Below are positions 1 to 7,807 of a stretch of DNA of 64,000 bases, in pieces. A model generated the notes under the pieces. It had not been told where the DNA came from. It saw only the letters and a program-made list of their open reading frames with translations, and did not search any database. Within the stretch, counting starts at the first letter, position 1. Each line of letters starts with the position of its first letter. The DNA lies in contig NZ_CP012983.1 of NCBI RefSeq assembly GCF_001411495.1, positions 744,001 to 808,000 of the forward strand, written 5' to 3'. This DNA comes from Burkholderia cepacia ATCC 25416 (GTDB taxonomy: Bacteria; Pseudomonadota; Gammaproteobacteria; Burkholderiales; Burkholderiaceae). The translations under genes were made by a program, and so were the position numbers.

Positions 1-971
1 GTTGACCGGGTTCGACCGGCATCTGCGCCGCGACGTGCACAACCGCGCCGCGCACTGGGCTGCTCGAGATGCGCACGCGCGTTGCGCCACCCGTGCAGGA
101 TGTCCTCCGCACTGGCGGCAGGCAGGCCGCCGTCCTGGAACGAACAGCCCTGCATGCGCTGATCGGGCGTGATGGAGACGAAGTCCAGCCCCGCGCCGCA
201 GTCGCCACTGCCATCGGCTCCGTCGAACAATCTGGATACGGGCACCGCGTCGCCGAAGCACACCGACAGGCGGCAGGCGATCGGCGAATCCTGCACGATG
301 GCCGCGAGCTGCGCGCGCCCCCTCGGCGAAAGGTGCCTGCGCAAATCGGGGCCGATGTAGGACAGCAACGAGACATCCTGACAACCCAGCGCGGCCAGTT
401 CGGCCAGCAGGGCGGGGAGGCCCGGCAGCACGGCGTCGTCGACGATCAGGTTGGCGCCCCACCTTTGCCCGTATTCCGAAAGGACCGTGCCTGCGTCGCG
501 CCAGCGCACGTCGTCGTAGAGCGAGACGCGGACCTGGCCGAAGCGGCCCGCGTAGGGCGCGAACGTGTTGCGCCGGATCAGCGTTCCATTGGTCGTGACG
601 TTCAGTGCAAGCGGCGTGGTGTGATGGAGGATGTCGATCAGCTCGGCGAATCCACGGAACGCGAACGGCTCTCCGCCGCCGAAGGCGACTTCCAGCGTGC
701 CTGCCGCGGCGAGGCCGCGAAGGACGCCGGCGGCCGACTGGACGGACCAGGCGCTGTCGCGCTGCACATCACGCGAGCAGAAGTCGCAGGACAGATTGCA
801 CTTGTTCGTTATCCCGAACATCACGACCCGGGGTGCGAGGCGCCGCAAGTGGCGGGTCGCCGCGTTCTCGATCCGGACGTGCGTTCCTGTCGCGGGGTGA
901 AAGCGCAGCAGCGCGCCGTCCAGCGGATACGCCCTGAATGCATTGCGGTCAAAACCAGTGGAAACCGGCAT
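1..971 (-). CDS. Radical SAM protein, C-terminus beyond left edge
   Basis: The frame is open from 971 to the left edge and has no stop, so the C-terminus lies outside the window. The start at 971 is preceded by an AGAGGG-like ribosome site. About 55 residues in comes the radical SAM cluster motif CNLSCDFC (CxxxCxxC), followed by the SAM-binding GGGEPF motif and a further NVTTNGT strand. Near the visible end, cysteines in DCGAGLDF and QGCSF resemble a SPASM-type auxiliary cluster region, as in peptide-modifying maturases. It should therefore be a 4Fe-4S, SAM-cleaving enzyme in the cytoplasm; its substrate is not evident. A 38-codon ORF overlaps its start and could be a peptide substrate, but this is only inference. 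The radical SAM call is secure; the SPASM and peptide-maturase reading is tentative. Confidence 0.85.
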   Translation of the reverse strand, partial: MPVSTGFDRNAFRAYPLDGALLRFHPATGTHVRIENAATRHLRRLAPRVVMFGITNKCNLSCDFCSRDVQRDSAWSVQSAAGVLRGLAAAGTLEVAFGGGEPFAFRGFAELIDILHHTTPLALNVTTNGTLIRRNTFAPYAGRFGQVRVSLYDDVRWRDAGTVLSEYGQRWGANLIVDDAVLPGLPALLAELAALGCQDVSLLSYIGPDLRRHLSPRGRAQLAAIVQDSPIACRLSVCFGDAVPVSRLFDGADGSGDCGAGLDFVSITPDQRMQGCSFQDGGLPAASAEDILHGWRNARAHLEQPSARRGCARRGADAGRTRS

Positions 972-1065
972 CGGCGAGGCCCTCTGTCTTTTTGTCGAGG
1001 ATCCCCGTGAACCCGGTGGCAGCACGGGAAACCGTCATATTTGAAGCAACTCGCGCAGTCACCAT
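949..1065 (-). CDS. Small ORF overlapping the radical SAM start; possible peptide substrate
   Basis: This 38-residue ORF starts at an ATG at 1065 and ends 23 bases inside the radical SAM gene, in another frame. It has no cysteine and ends in an aromatic tail GFHWF. Small substrate peptides often sit directly upstream of their radical SAM maturase, and the translational overlap fits that. The ribosome site is poor, an upstream ATG at 1221 would extend it to 90 residues, and the composition is not compelling. It may be a chance ORF. No known precursor family is recognised. Confidence 0.25.
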   Translation of the reverse strand: MVTARVASNMTVSRAATGFTGILDKKTEGLADAGFHWF

Positions 1066-1261
1066 CCGTTGCCCGGCCGAGCATGAATGGCAGGCGCGGG
1101 GAATGGCGCAAGGCGCTTCACGCTCGGGGAGAAAGAAATCATCGAGCGCGTCGCGCCCGAAAGGGAAATCATCCCGGCGTGTAGCCGGCAGCCGACACGC
1201 GCGGCCGCCGTAGAGTCGCACCGATTATAACGGCGGCCCGATCACGGCCCGGCCTGCGAGG

Positions 1262-1384
1262 TCAGATGCGGTCGAAGTTGAACGGCGTCACGTCCGGCAG
1301 GCCTTCGACCCGTTGTACCTCGACGCCGCACCCAGTGCGGAGCGTGTCGATCGTGCGGCGCGCCTCGAGTGCCTTCTTTGAAAC
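1262..1384 (-). pseudogene. Tail fragment of a small protein
   Basis: Read on the minus strand this gives about 40 residues of ordinary protein-like sequence, ending VTPFNFDRI before a TGA. A stop lies immediately upstream in the same frame, and no start codon is available, so it is a fragment or a frameshifted gene. An ATG at 1394-1396 lies in a different frame. The family is not recognised. Nothing else convincing is seen between 1066 and 1586. Confidence 0.3.
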
Positions 1385-1586
1385 GACCCATCAAGCCGGA
1401 CGGCAAGCGGATCGCGGAGAAGTGAACTGCGATGCTTGCTCGAGGTCATTGCGGTGCATGCGCAGCCGCCGTAGGATGGCGGGAGACGTGCGTTTCACAT
1501 CACGTCATCTTGGCGACATCTTTCTCACGTACATCTATTGCACTTCGCCAGTTGGCGGGGTGCCGATTTTTCAAGGAAGACCGACC

Positions 1587-1775
1587 ATGGCGGCAAAACG
1601 CCTTCGCATCAACATGATTACCCGTCGCCAGTCGACGTTCGACGGCCGTCATCTCGACACCGAGGCGGTACGCCGCTACGACGCGCAAGTGCAAGACGCG
1701 ATTCCCGCCCAATTGAAAGGCACGCAGGGTGCCGAGGCGGAATGGCTGCCGCGCGTGAAGGTGAGCGAGCGTTAA
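1587..1775 (+). CDS. Small basic hypothetical protein (62 aa)
   Basis: The ATG at 1587 follows an AAGGAAGA ribosome site about 8 bases upstream. The product is 62 residues, basic at the N-terminus (MAAKRLRINMITRRQ) and without membrane segments or cysteines. A longer in-frame extension back to 1266 looks non-coding and lacks a ribosome site, so the short start is preferred. It is convergent with the amine oxidase gene and separated from it by a strong hairpin. No family is recognised. Confidence 0.55.
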   Translation: MAAKRLRINMITRRQSTFDGRHLDTEAVRRYDAQVQDAIPAQLKGTQGAEAEWLPRVKVSER

Positions 1776-1833
1776 TCCGGATACACCGATTCCGCCGTCC
1801 GGCCGCGCGCCCCTGTTTCGATCGATGTGAAAC

Positions 1834-1855
1834 GCGCCCGCCGGACGGCGGGCGC
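1834..1855. terminator. Hairpin between convergent genes
   Basis: A perfect 10-base-pair GC stem (GCGCCCGCCG and its complement) with a two-base loop sits between the convergent genes ending at 1775 and 1894. It has no clear U-tract, but the position and perfection suggest a bidirectional transcription stop. Confidence 0.55.
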
Positions 1856-1893
1856 ATGATGACGCGCGATGCGCGCGTCTCTTCGTTCGCGAA

Positions 1894-4038
1894 TTACTGG
1901 CTGGTGGCCAGCTCCGCTGCGGGGACCTTCACGACGGGCCGCAGACCGATCACGAGCGGACGTGCCTCAGTGGACAGCGTACTCACGTCGCCGCGATTGG
2001 CGCGCACGATCAGGCCCGCCACCGCATTCAGTGCGCTCATGAACGCGCCTTCGAGCCAGCCGCCGAGGTGGCTGTAGCTGTCGCTGGCGATGAAGAAGCG
2101 GTTGTCGAGCGACGCGGCGAGCGCATGCGTGTGATACCGGAAGCACAGGTTGCTCTGGTGATGGTCGCCCGTCATGTCGAGCTTGAAGCCGCCGGCCGTC
2201 TTGTTGGTCGTCCAGTCGAAGACAAAGCGGTCCGCCGTGCGTGCTTCCGCGAGCAGCCGATAGAACCACCACGGTTGTGCGTTCGACGCGCCCGCATACT
2301 TCACGTACCGATACGCGCGATTCACCATCGTCCGGTACATCCCGTCCGCCGTACCGGTCTCGGTTGCCGGGTTTTGCGGATACAACCCGAAATCGTGCTG
2401 AAGCCGGGTCGAATCATCCTCCCACGTGTAGCTGGCGAGCAGGCTCGAATACTCGGGCGCCTGGCCGTCTTCGACGATGGGGCTCGGTACCACGTAGCTC
2501 GCAGCGAGGCCGCTGTCGGAGACGACGGCCTTGATCGGTTCGCCGCGCCATTGCGGGACCCACGGCTGGTCGAGCGCGGCGGTCTTGACGGTGGCGAACA
2601 CCTTCGACGAGCGCGCCATGTGAAGCTGGCCGATCGCCGTGACGATCCGGGCGTTTGCGGCGGCGCTGCTATCGCTCAGCAGCAGCGGCGGATAGACCTG
2701 GTTGTACGTATGCGTTTCGAGGCCCAGGCCCGCGTCCCCCAGATTCTGGCTGGCGGCATGTTCGAAGCCGCTGCGGCTGACGATCGGCGTCAACTGATCG
2801 TGCGGGACGGCGAGGATCACGAAATCGTAGGCTTCGGAATGGACGGCGTTATGGCTGTCGTATGACAGCAGTTGTGCGCGCGCCGACGCGGTGCCGGAAT
2901 GACAGGCGTTCGCGACGCGTTCCTGACGAACCTGGACGGCCAGCTTGCCGGCGCCGACGTCCTGGGCCTTGAGGAACAGATTCCGGATGAACTCGACGTT
3001 TTCCGTGACCGGCAGCGTGTATTCGTTCGAATAGTCCCAGAGGATCAGCCGCATCATCTCGACCAGCGAGATGTTGTACAGCGGCTTGAAGCCGCCGGTG
3101 CCGAAGCCGAAGCGGCCGAACAGTTCGACGTAGTAGCTGATCGATTCATCGACGTCGAGCACACCGTCGACCGGCGGCAGCGTTCCCTTCTCGAACGCAA
3201 CCGTCACGATCTCGCGGACGGCCGCGCCGAGCGTCAGGCCATCGTATTGCGCGATGAACTCGGGCCAGTACTTCGTCTGAATCCGCTCGAGGGCATCGGC
3301 CGGCGGCGTAGCCGCATTCAGGATCGCCGCGATCTTGGCCGGATCCACATTGGCGATCGGATACATCGCGACATTCTCGCCTTGCGGGTTGCCCACCAGC
3401 CCGCCGGCAACGACGCCCAGTACCTTCAACGTCGGCGAATCCGGATCTTCCCAGTCTTTCGGATCGCTCCCGACATAACGATCGACCCGATTGCCGAACA
3501 CGAATTCGGTCGGCACCTTGCCCGGATTCGGAAATACCTTGATCGGTGCCGCGTCCCCGAATGCGGCGGACGCATAATGCCAGGTCAATCCGGCGATTTC
3601 CGGAAAGCGCATCGCGCCTACTTCGTAAATGGTGTCGCCGCTGGCGGGATCGCCGTTGTGAACGAGCGCCGCCGACACTCTTCCGGCCTTGAGCCCGCGT
3701 ACCTTGATCGCCTTGATTCCCGGCCGGTCATGAAGAAACGAATCGGGATCGGCTTCGTAGATCTGCACGTCGATGCCGCTTCCTGCCGGCAGCGTCGCCG
3801 CGAGCCGGCCCAGTTCGTAGAGTGCGGCGATGCCGCCTGCTCCGCCGCCGACGATGGCGATCCTGTAGTTGCCGGCGGGCAGCGTACCCAACGGCGCGGC
3901 GGCGGCGACCGGATAGGACACCAGCGCGGAATCGGGATGCCGGTAGTTGATCCCGCTCAACCGGGCTTCACCAACGGTGGTGGCAATCTTCTTCTCGTCC
4001 TTCAGGCCGAGCAGCCGGGGAATGACGGTAACGCCCAT
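1894..4038 (-). CDS. L-phenylalanine oxidase (deaminating and decarboxylating), FAD amine oxidase family
   Basis: The 714-residue product is a flavin amine oxidase. It has a Rossmann FAD motif IAIVGGGAGGIAALYELG near residue 70, the substrate-pocket stretch YEVGAMRFPEIAG, and a C-terminal SHLGGWLEGAFMSAL flavin-contact segment. From memory, length and sequence match almost throughout the L-phenylalanine oxidase (phenylalanine 2-monooxygenase) precursor of Pseudomonas sp. P-501, which converts phenylalanine to phenylacetamide or phenylpyruvate. That enzyme is made as an inactive precursor and cut near its N-terminus; the corresponding first ~14 residues (MGVTVIPRLLGLKDE) are present here. The ATG at 4038 has a GGAGAAA ribosome site. 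An upstream ATG at 4182 would add 48 residues of non-coding character. The gene stands alone, without transport or regulatory partners. Confidence 0.92.
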   Translation of the reverse strand: MGVTVIPRLLGLKDEKKIATTVGEARLSGINYRHPDSALVSYPVAAAAPLGTLPAGNYRIAIVGGGAGGIAALYELGRLAATLPAGSGIDVQIYEADPDSFLHDRPGIKAIKVRGLKAGRVSAALVHNGDPASGDTIYEVGAMRFPEIAGLTWHYASAAFGDAAPIKVFPNPGKVPTEFVFGNRVDRYVGSDPKDWEDPDSPTLKVLGVVAGGLVGNPQGENVAMYPIANVDPAKIAAILNAATPPADALERIQTKYWPEFIAQYDGLTLGAAVREIVTVAFEKGTLPPVDGVLDVDESISYYVELFGRFGFGTGGFKPLYNISLVEMMRLILWDYSNEYTLPVTENVEFIRNLFLKAQDVGAGKLAVQVRQERVANACHSGTASARAQLLSYDSHNAVHSEAYDFVILAVPHDQLTPIVSRSGFEHAASQNLGDAGLGLETHTYNQVYPPLLLSDSSAAANARIVTAIGQLHMARSSKVFATVKTAALDQPWVPQWRGEPIKAVVSDSGLAASYVVPSPIVEDGQAPEYSSLLASYTWEDDSTRLQHDFGLYPQNPATETGTADGMYRTMVNRAYRYVKYAGASNAQPWWFYRLLAEARTADRFVFDWTTNKTAGGFKLDMTGDHHQSNLCFRYHTHALAASLDNRFFIASDSYSHLGGWLEGAFMSALNAVAGLIVRANRGDVSTLSTEARPLVIGLRPVVKVPAAELATSQ

Positions 4039-4395
4039 GACGTTTCTCCATCGAGAGAGTGGAAACCGCGCGATATCGATCCCGCTTGCCGCTGGCACAG
4101 CGCGTCGGGACCGATTCAGGACAACGACAACGCATTGCGAACGAAGCTTGCGCAGTATGCGAATGCGGTTTCGCCAAATCAATCAATTTTTGTTTGAGAA
4201 ACGATCGAGGAGAATGAGCGCAATGATGGAAAAGAGGCGGGCTTGGGAAAGGGGGATTTCGTGGCGGTAAAAGTCACGGGATCCCGATCGAATCGTCGAT
4301 CATCTTCGGATTGCCGAACACGCGACCGGTGAAGCGCGCGATCAGCTGCGCAAGCACCGCTGACTGGTGACGCATGCCTCGACATCCTCGAAAAT
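4039..4395. other. Leader and upstream region of the oxidase; no gene seen
   Basis: The 357 bases contain the ribosome site of the oxidase and a moderately AT-rich stretch at 4175-4220 that may carry its promoter. I see no supported ORF or repeat. Confidence 0.5.
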
Positions 4396-4429
4396 GCGCC
4401 TCCCCGTGCTCGATGAACCGGGGAGGCGC
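4396..4429 (-). terminator. Rho-independent terminator of the binding-protein gene
   Basis: An 11-base-pair stem (GCGCCTCCCCG pairing with CGGGGAGGCGC) with a 12-base loop lies about 47 bases after the stop of the minus-strand binding-protein gene. On that strand the stem is followed by CATTTTC, a short U-tract. Confidence 0.75.
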
Positions 4430-4475
4430 CTCGCCAGCCTGACAGCGCCGTCAAAGGTCCGACCGCACGCAACGG

Positions 4476-5498
4476 TCAGTTCGACATCCCGAATCGCGGA
4501 TCGATATACGCATCGACGTTCTGCGACTGCTTGTACACGCCGTTGCGCACGTTGAACGCATTCGCGTTGCGCGTCGAGCCGTAGATCGAATCGAGACCGT
4601 CGCCCTTGCGGAACGCATGCTTCGCGGCGGCTTCGTCGAGCAGGTGCGTGCCTTTCAGCAGCGGGAGGTATTGCTCCGGCGTGAGCCCGACGCGCGCGGA
4701 CATGATCCTGACCGCATCAGCCTGCGTCTTCGGGTCATTGATGTACGCGACGCAGCGGTACCAGACCTTGATCACCTTGGCCCAGTCTGCCCGGCGCGCG
4801 GCGAGGCTCGCGGGCGCGACCGTGATCGCATCGTAGATCAGCCCCGGCGCGTCGGCCGACGTGAAGATCGCGCGTGCGCCCGGTGCGCGCTTCAACGCCT
4901 CGTTCGCGTTCGGCTGCCATGCGGCGACGGCGGCGACATCGGTCGACGAGCCGAGCACCTGCGGCAGTTCGTTGGTCTTCGCATTGACCAGCGTCACGTC
5001 GCCATCCTTCAATCCGTGCTTCTGCAGCGCGGTTTCGAGCAACAGGTGATCGACGAGGCCGAGCTCGACGCCGACCTTCTTGCCCTTCAGCCCCTCGACG
5101 CTGCGCAGCGGCGGCTTCGCGATGATCATGTCGTTACCGGCGGAATAGTCGGTCAGCAGGATCATCACGTTCTTCGCGCCGGATGCGCCCGTCACGAGGG
5201 CATCGCCGTTGGTTGCCGCGACCGCGTCGAGCTTGCCCGCGGAAAACGCGTCGAGCGACGCCGAGTAATCGAACCATTCGAAATCGACGTCGACGCCGGC
5301 CTCCTTGAACCAGCCCTTGTCGAGCGCGACCTGGAACGCGACCCAGCCGGGCCAGTCGCTGTAGCCGATCTTCAGCGGCGCCGCCGCGTGAACGGCGGGC
5401 GCCGCGAGCAGCGCCGCGGCCGTGGCGGCGGCACCCAATGCACGACGGGCGGAACGGAAGGACAGCAGGCGGCGGAGTGCCGAGGCGGGACGGTTCAT
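4476..5498 (-). CDS. ABC transporter substrate-binding protein, guanidine (urea-carboxylase-linked) type
   Basis: The 340-residue product has a basic N-terminus and a hydrophobic signal segment ending in AAPAVHAAA around residues 20-41, so it is exported. The mature part begins LKIGYSDWPGWVAFQVAL and follows the NMT1/TauA-type periplasmic binding fold; I recognise it as the form found with urea carboxylase-type clusters. It should deliver substrate to the permease and ATPase encoded at 13.3-15.3 kb on the other strand. The start at 5498 has a GGAGAAAC ribosome site; a longer frame upstream runs through the riboswitch and is not coding. A guanidine-I riboswitch lies directly upstream, which predicts guanidine rather than urea, taurine or nitrate as ligand. 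Confidence 0.88.
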   Translation of the reverse strand: MNRPASALRRLLSFRSARRALGAAATAAALLAAPAVHAAAPLKIGYSDWPGWVAFQVALDKGWFKEAGVDVDFEWFDYSASLDAFSAGKLDAVAATNGDALVTGASGAKNVMILLTDYSAGNDMIIAKPPLRSVEGLKGKKVGVELGLVDHLLLETALQKHGLKDGDVTLVNAKTNELPQVLGSSTDVAAVAAWQPNANEALKRAPGARAIFTSADAPGLIYDAITVAPASLAARRADWAKVIKVWYRCVAYINDPKTQADAVRIMSARVGLTPEQYLPLLKGTHLLDEAAAKHAFRKGDGLDSIYGSTRNANAFNVRNGVYKQSQNVDAYIDPRFGMSN

Positions 5499-5635
5499 CG
5501 TGTTTCTCCAGGAGACCGGGATCGGGATCGTCGATACGGACCGTGCAGGAGCACGGTCCGGCTGCGTAGCCGGTTCCTGCGGATGCGGAACGAACGAAGC
5601 GGCCACGGAGAGGCGCGATGGCCGTTGCCATCGCC

Positions 5636-5750
5636 AGTCTCCCGGGCTTTTGTCCCGCCGTGTAGCGCGTGCGCGTCCGCTCTCGCGATCGGACGAACCC
5701 GTGCCGGGCTGCTCTCGGACCAGACGTTCGATGAACCGGAACCCTAGCAT
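5636..5750 (-). promoter_or_regulatory. Guanidine-I (ykkC) riboswitch, minus strand
   Basis: On the minus strand the region shows the ykkC class-I signature in order: CTAGGGTTCCGG, then TGGTCCGAGAGC about 20 bases later, then a variable stem, and finally GGGACAAAAGCCCGGGAG. It ends about 140 bases before the binding-protein start. Guanidine-I riboswitches switch genes on when free guanidine accumulates. Confidence 0.93.
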
Positions 5751-5756
5751 CCCTAA

Positions 5757-6203
5757 GATGCGACGCCGCCGCACCTCTCGGCGTCATGCCGAGCGAGAAC
5801 CGTGCCAACGACGTGCGACGAGGGCGGCTCAGCGGCGGCGAGCGGCGCGTTGCAGTTCGATGAAGCGGGCGGAGAAGAGGGCTGTCAGCGCGCGCCGGAG
5901 CAGGTCGAGCTTGTTCATGAGCGGTCGGATGTCGAGTGTAGGTGCCGCCATCGATGCAATGCCCATGCCACTGCGGATCGTGCCGTGCATGCGCATGCGA
6001 CACGCACTGCGCCGGTGCGGGATCGCGTTCGCCTGGTGCGCGGCACGCCCGCCGCGAGGGCACGGGGCCGCCGGCATGTCGTGCACGCGGCGCACGCGCG
6101 GGCCGCCGCACCGCGTTGTGCAGCCGTTTCGTCGAGGCTGGCACGCAACTCGCTTGATCGTTGCCCGAGAGGTGCGAAGCAATTTGCATCATCTTCAGGA
6201 TCG
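5757..6203. other. Divergent regulatory region between the two riboswitches
   Basis: These ~450 bases must hold both promoters. They are very GC-rich and carry only doubtful ORFs. One minus-strand ATG near 5918 would encode about 29 residues (MNKLDLLRRALTALF and so on) without a ribosome site. I do not call a gene. Confidence 0.5.
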
Positions 6204-6330
6204 CTAGGGTTCCGGTCATGCGGCGTTCGCGCCGCACGATGCCTGGTCCGAGAGCAATCCGGTCTTGCCTTCGCCTCGATACGAGGCAGCGGCGAGGCTC
6301 CACGGAGGGATAAAAGCCCGGGAGGTCGCG
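6204..6330 (+). promoter_or_regulatory. Guanidine-I (ykkC) riboswitch, plus strand
   Basis: The plus strand shows CTAGGGTTCCGG at 6204, CCTGGTCCGAGAGC at about 6241, and ACGGAGGGATAAAAGCCCGG followed by GAGG near 6302-6324. This is a textbook class-I guanidine aptamer. It precedes the deiminase-carboxylase-hydrolase-transporter operon, and the first start codon is about 55 bases downstream. Confidence 0.95.
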
Positions 6331-6383
6331 ATGTCGTTCGGTCGCCCTCTCACGCCTTTTATCCAACCGACCACGGAGCCGCC

Positions 6384-7139
6384 ATGTCGCCGAGCCCCCA
6401 AGCCGTCCTCGCCCCACCCCCGCACGTCGCGTGGGAAACGCTGATTCCCGCCGGGACCCACTGGTCCGGCATCCTGCGCCGCGGCCTCGCCTTGCGCATC
6501 GTCGATGTCGAAGGCGGCGCGAACCTGTCCGCCGTATTTCATCGCCAGGAAGACCCGCTCGAACGCTACAACATGGCCGATACGCTGAAGGCGCAGCACA
6601 CCGCGCATCTCACGCGCGGCCATGCGCTGTACACGGACATGGGGCGCGTGATCGCGTCGATCACGGCCGACACGCTCGGCTGGCACGACCCGCTCGGCGG
6701 CGTCGGCGATGCGCGCCTGTTCGCACACAAGTACGGCACGACGACGTACCAGGCCGATCGCAACGCGATGATCCGCAACGGCCGCGACAGCCTCGTGCTC
6801 GAACTCGCGAAATACGGGCTGTCGGCGCGCGACCTCGCCGCGAACGTCAATTTCTTCAGCAAGCTCGAGACGGGGGACGACGGCACGCTCGATTTCGTCC
6901 CCGGCCATTCGACGGCCGGCAGTGCCGTCGACCTGCGCTTCGAGATGAACACGCTCGCGGCATTCTCGACCGCGCCGCATCCGCTCGATCCGCGTGCGGA
7001 CTATGCGCCGAAGCCGGTGAAGCTGATCGCGTACCGCGCGTATCCGGCGGACGCCGCCGCACCCGAAGACGATCCGTGCCGGCGCGCGTGCGCCGAGAAC
7101 ATGCGCGGCTTCACCAACACCGACCGCCTGTTCGCGTAA
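6384..7139 (+). CDS. Carboxyguanidine deiminase subunit (urea amidolyase-associated protein, first)
   Basis: The 251-residue product belongs to the DUF1989 family formerly called urea carboxylase-associated protein 1. Two such proteins together form carboxyguanidine deiminase (CgdAB), which turns carboxyguanidine into allophanate and ammonia in the cytoplasm. The family core is visible in [36 protein letters not shown] and [13 protein letters not shown], all paralleled in the next gene. It carries a C-terminal [12 protein letters not shown] tail. The ATG at 6384 follows GGAGCC and lies just past the riboswitch. It is first in the operon, with an 11-base gap to the next gene. Which subunit letter applies is not decided here. 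Confidence 0.9.
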   Translation: MSPSPQAVLAPPPHVAWETLIPAGTHWSGILRRGLALRIVDVEGGANLSAVFHRQEDPLERYNMADTLKAQHTAHLTRGHALYTDMGRVIASITADTLGWHDPLGGVGDARLFAHKYGTTTYQADRNAMIRNGRDSLVLELAKYGLSARDLAANVNFFSKLETGDDGTLDFVPGHSTAGSAVDLRFEMNTLAAFSTAPHPLDPRADYAPKPVKLIAYRAYPADAAAPEDDPCRRACAENMRGFTNTDRLFA

Positions 7140-7150
7140 GGAGCCGCACC

Positions 7151-7807
7151 ATGCCGATCATCGAAAGCCGCCTCGACCCGCGCGACGCGATCCACGACAT
7201 CACGCTGAACGCGGGCGAACCGTGGCTGCACGACCTGAAGCGCGGGCAGGTCTTCCGTATCCTCGACCTCGAAGGCAACCAGGCCGTCGACACGCTGTTC
7301 TACCGGTCCGACGACCCCGAGGAGCGTTACAGCGCGCAGGACACGATCCGCGCGCAGCGCAACCTGTACCTGAGCGCCGGCAGTGTGCTGCTGTCGAGCC
7401 GGGGCAACGCGATGGCGACGATCGTCGCCGATACGTGCGGACGTCACGACACGCTCGGCGGCGCATGCGCGGCCGAGAGCAACACGGTGCGCTATGCGCT
7501 CGACAAGCGGCACATGCACAACTGCCGCGACAGCTTCCTCAATGCAATCGCGCACTGCACGTGCGGCACGGGCGCGCGGCTCACCAAGCGTGACCTCGTC
7601 GGCAACGTCAACTTCTTCATGAACGTACCCGTCACACCGCTCGGCGGGCTGACGTTCGAGGACGGCATTTCCGCGCCCGGCAAGTACGTCGAGATGCGCG
7701 CGGAGATGGACGTCACCGTGCTGATCTCGAACTGCCCGCAGCTGAACAACCCGTGCAACGGCTACAACCCGACGCCCGTGCGTCTCACCGTGTGGGAGGC
7801 CGAATGA
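7151..7807 (+). CDS. Carboxyguanidine deiminase subunit (urea amidolyase-associated protein, second)
   Basis: The 218-residue product is the DUF1989 partner of the preceding gene. Parallel motifs include [34 protein letters not shown] and [13 protein letters not shown]. It has extra metal- or catalysis-type residues such as [22 protein letters not shown] and CNGYNPTPV. With its partner it should deiminate carboxyguanidine. Its stop codon overlaps the start of the carboxylase gene (ATGA), so the two are translationally coupled. Confidence 0.9.
   Translation: MPIIESRLDPRDAIHDITLNAGEPWLHDLKRGQVFRILDLEGNQAVDTLFYRSDDPEERYSAQDTIRAQRNLYLSAGSVLLSSRGNAMATIVADTCGRHDTLGGACAAESNTVRYALDKRHMHNCRDSFLNAIAHCTCGTGARLTKRDLVGNVNFFMNVPVTPLGGLTFEDGISAPGKYVEMRAEMDVTVLISNCPQLNNPCNGYNPTPVRLTVWEAE

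Noticed and set aside
69..1010. Long plus-strand frame over the radical SAM gene
   Set aside because: It is the mirror of the minus-strand gene in GC-rich DNA; its translation is arginine-rich and without motifs.
5829..6182. Minus-strand ORF of 117 codons between the riboswitches
   Set aside because: No ribosome site, arginine-rich composition, and it occupies the promoter region of both riboswitches.
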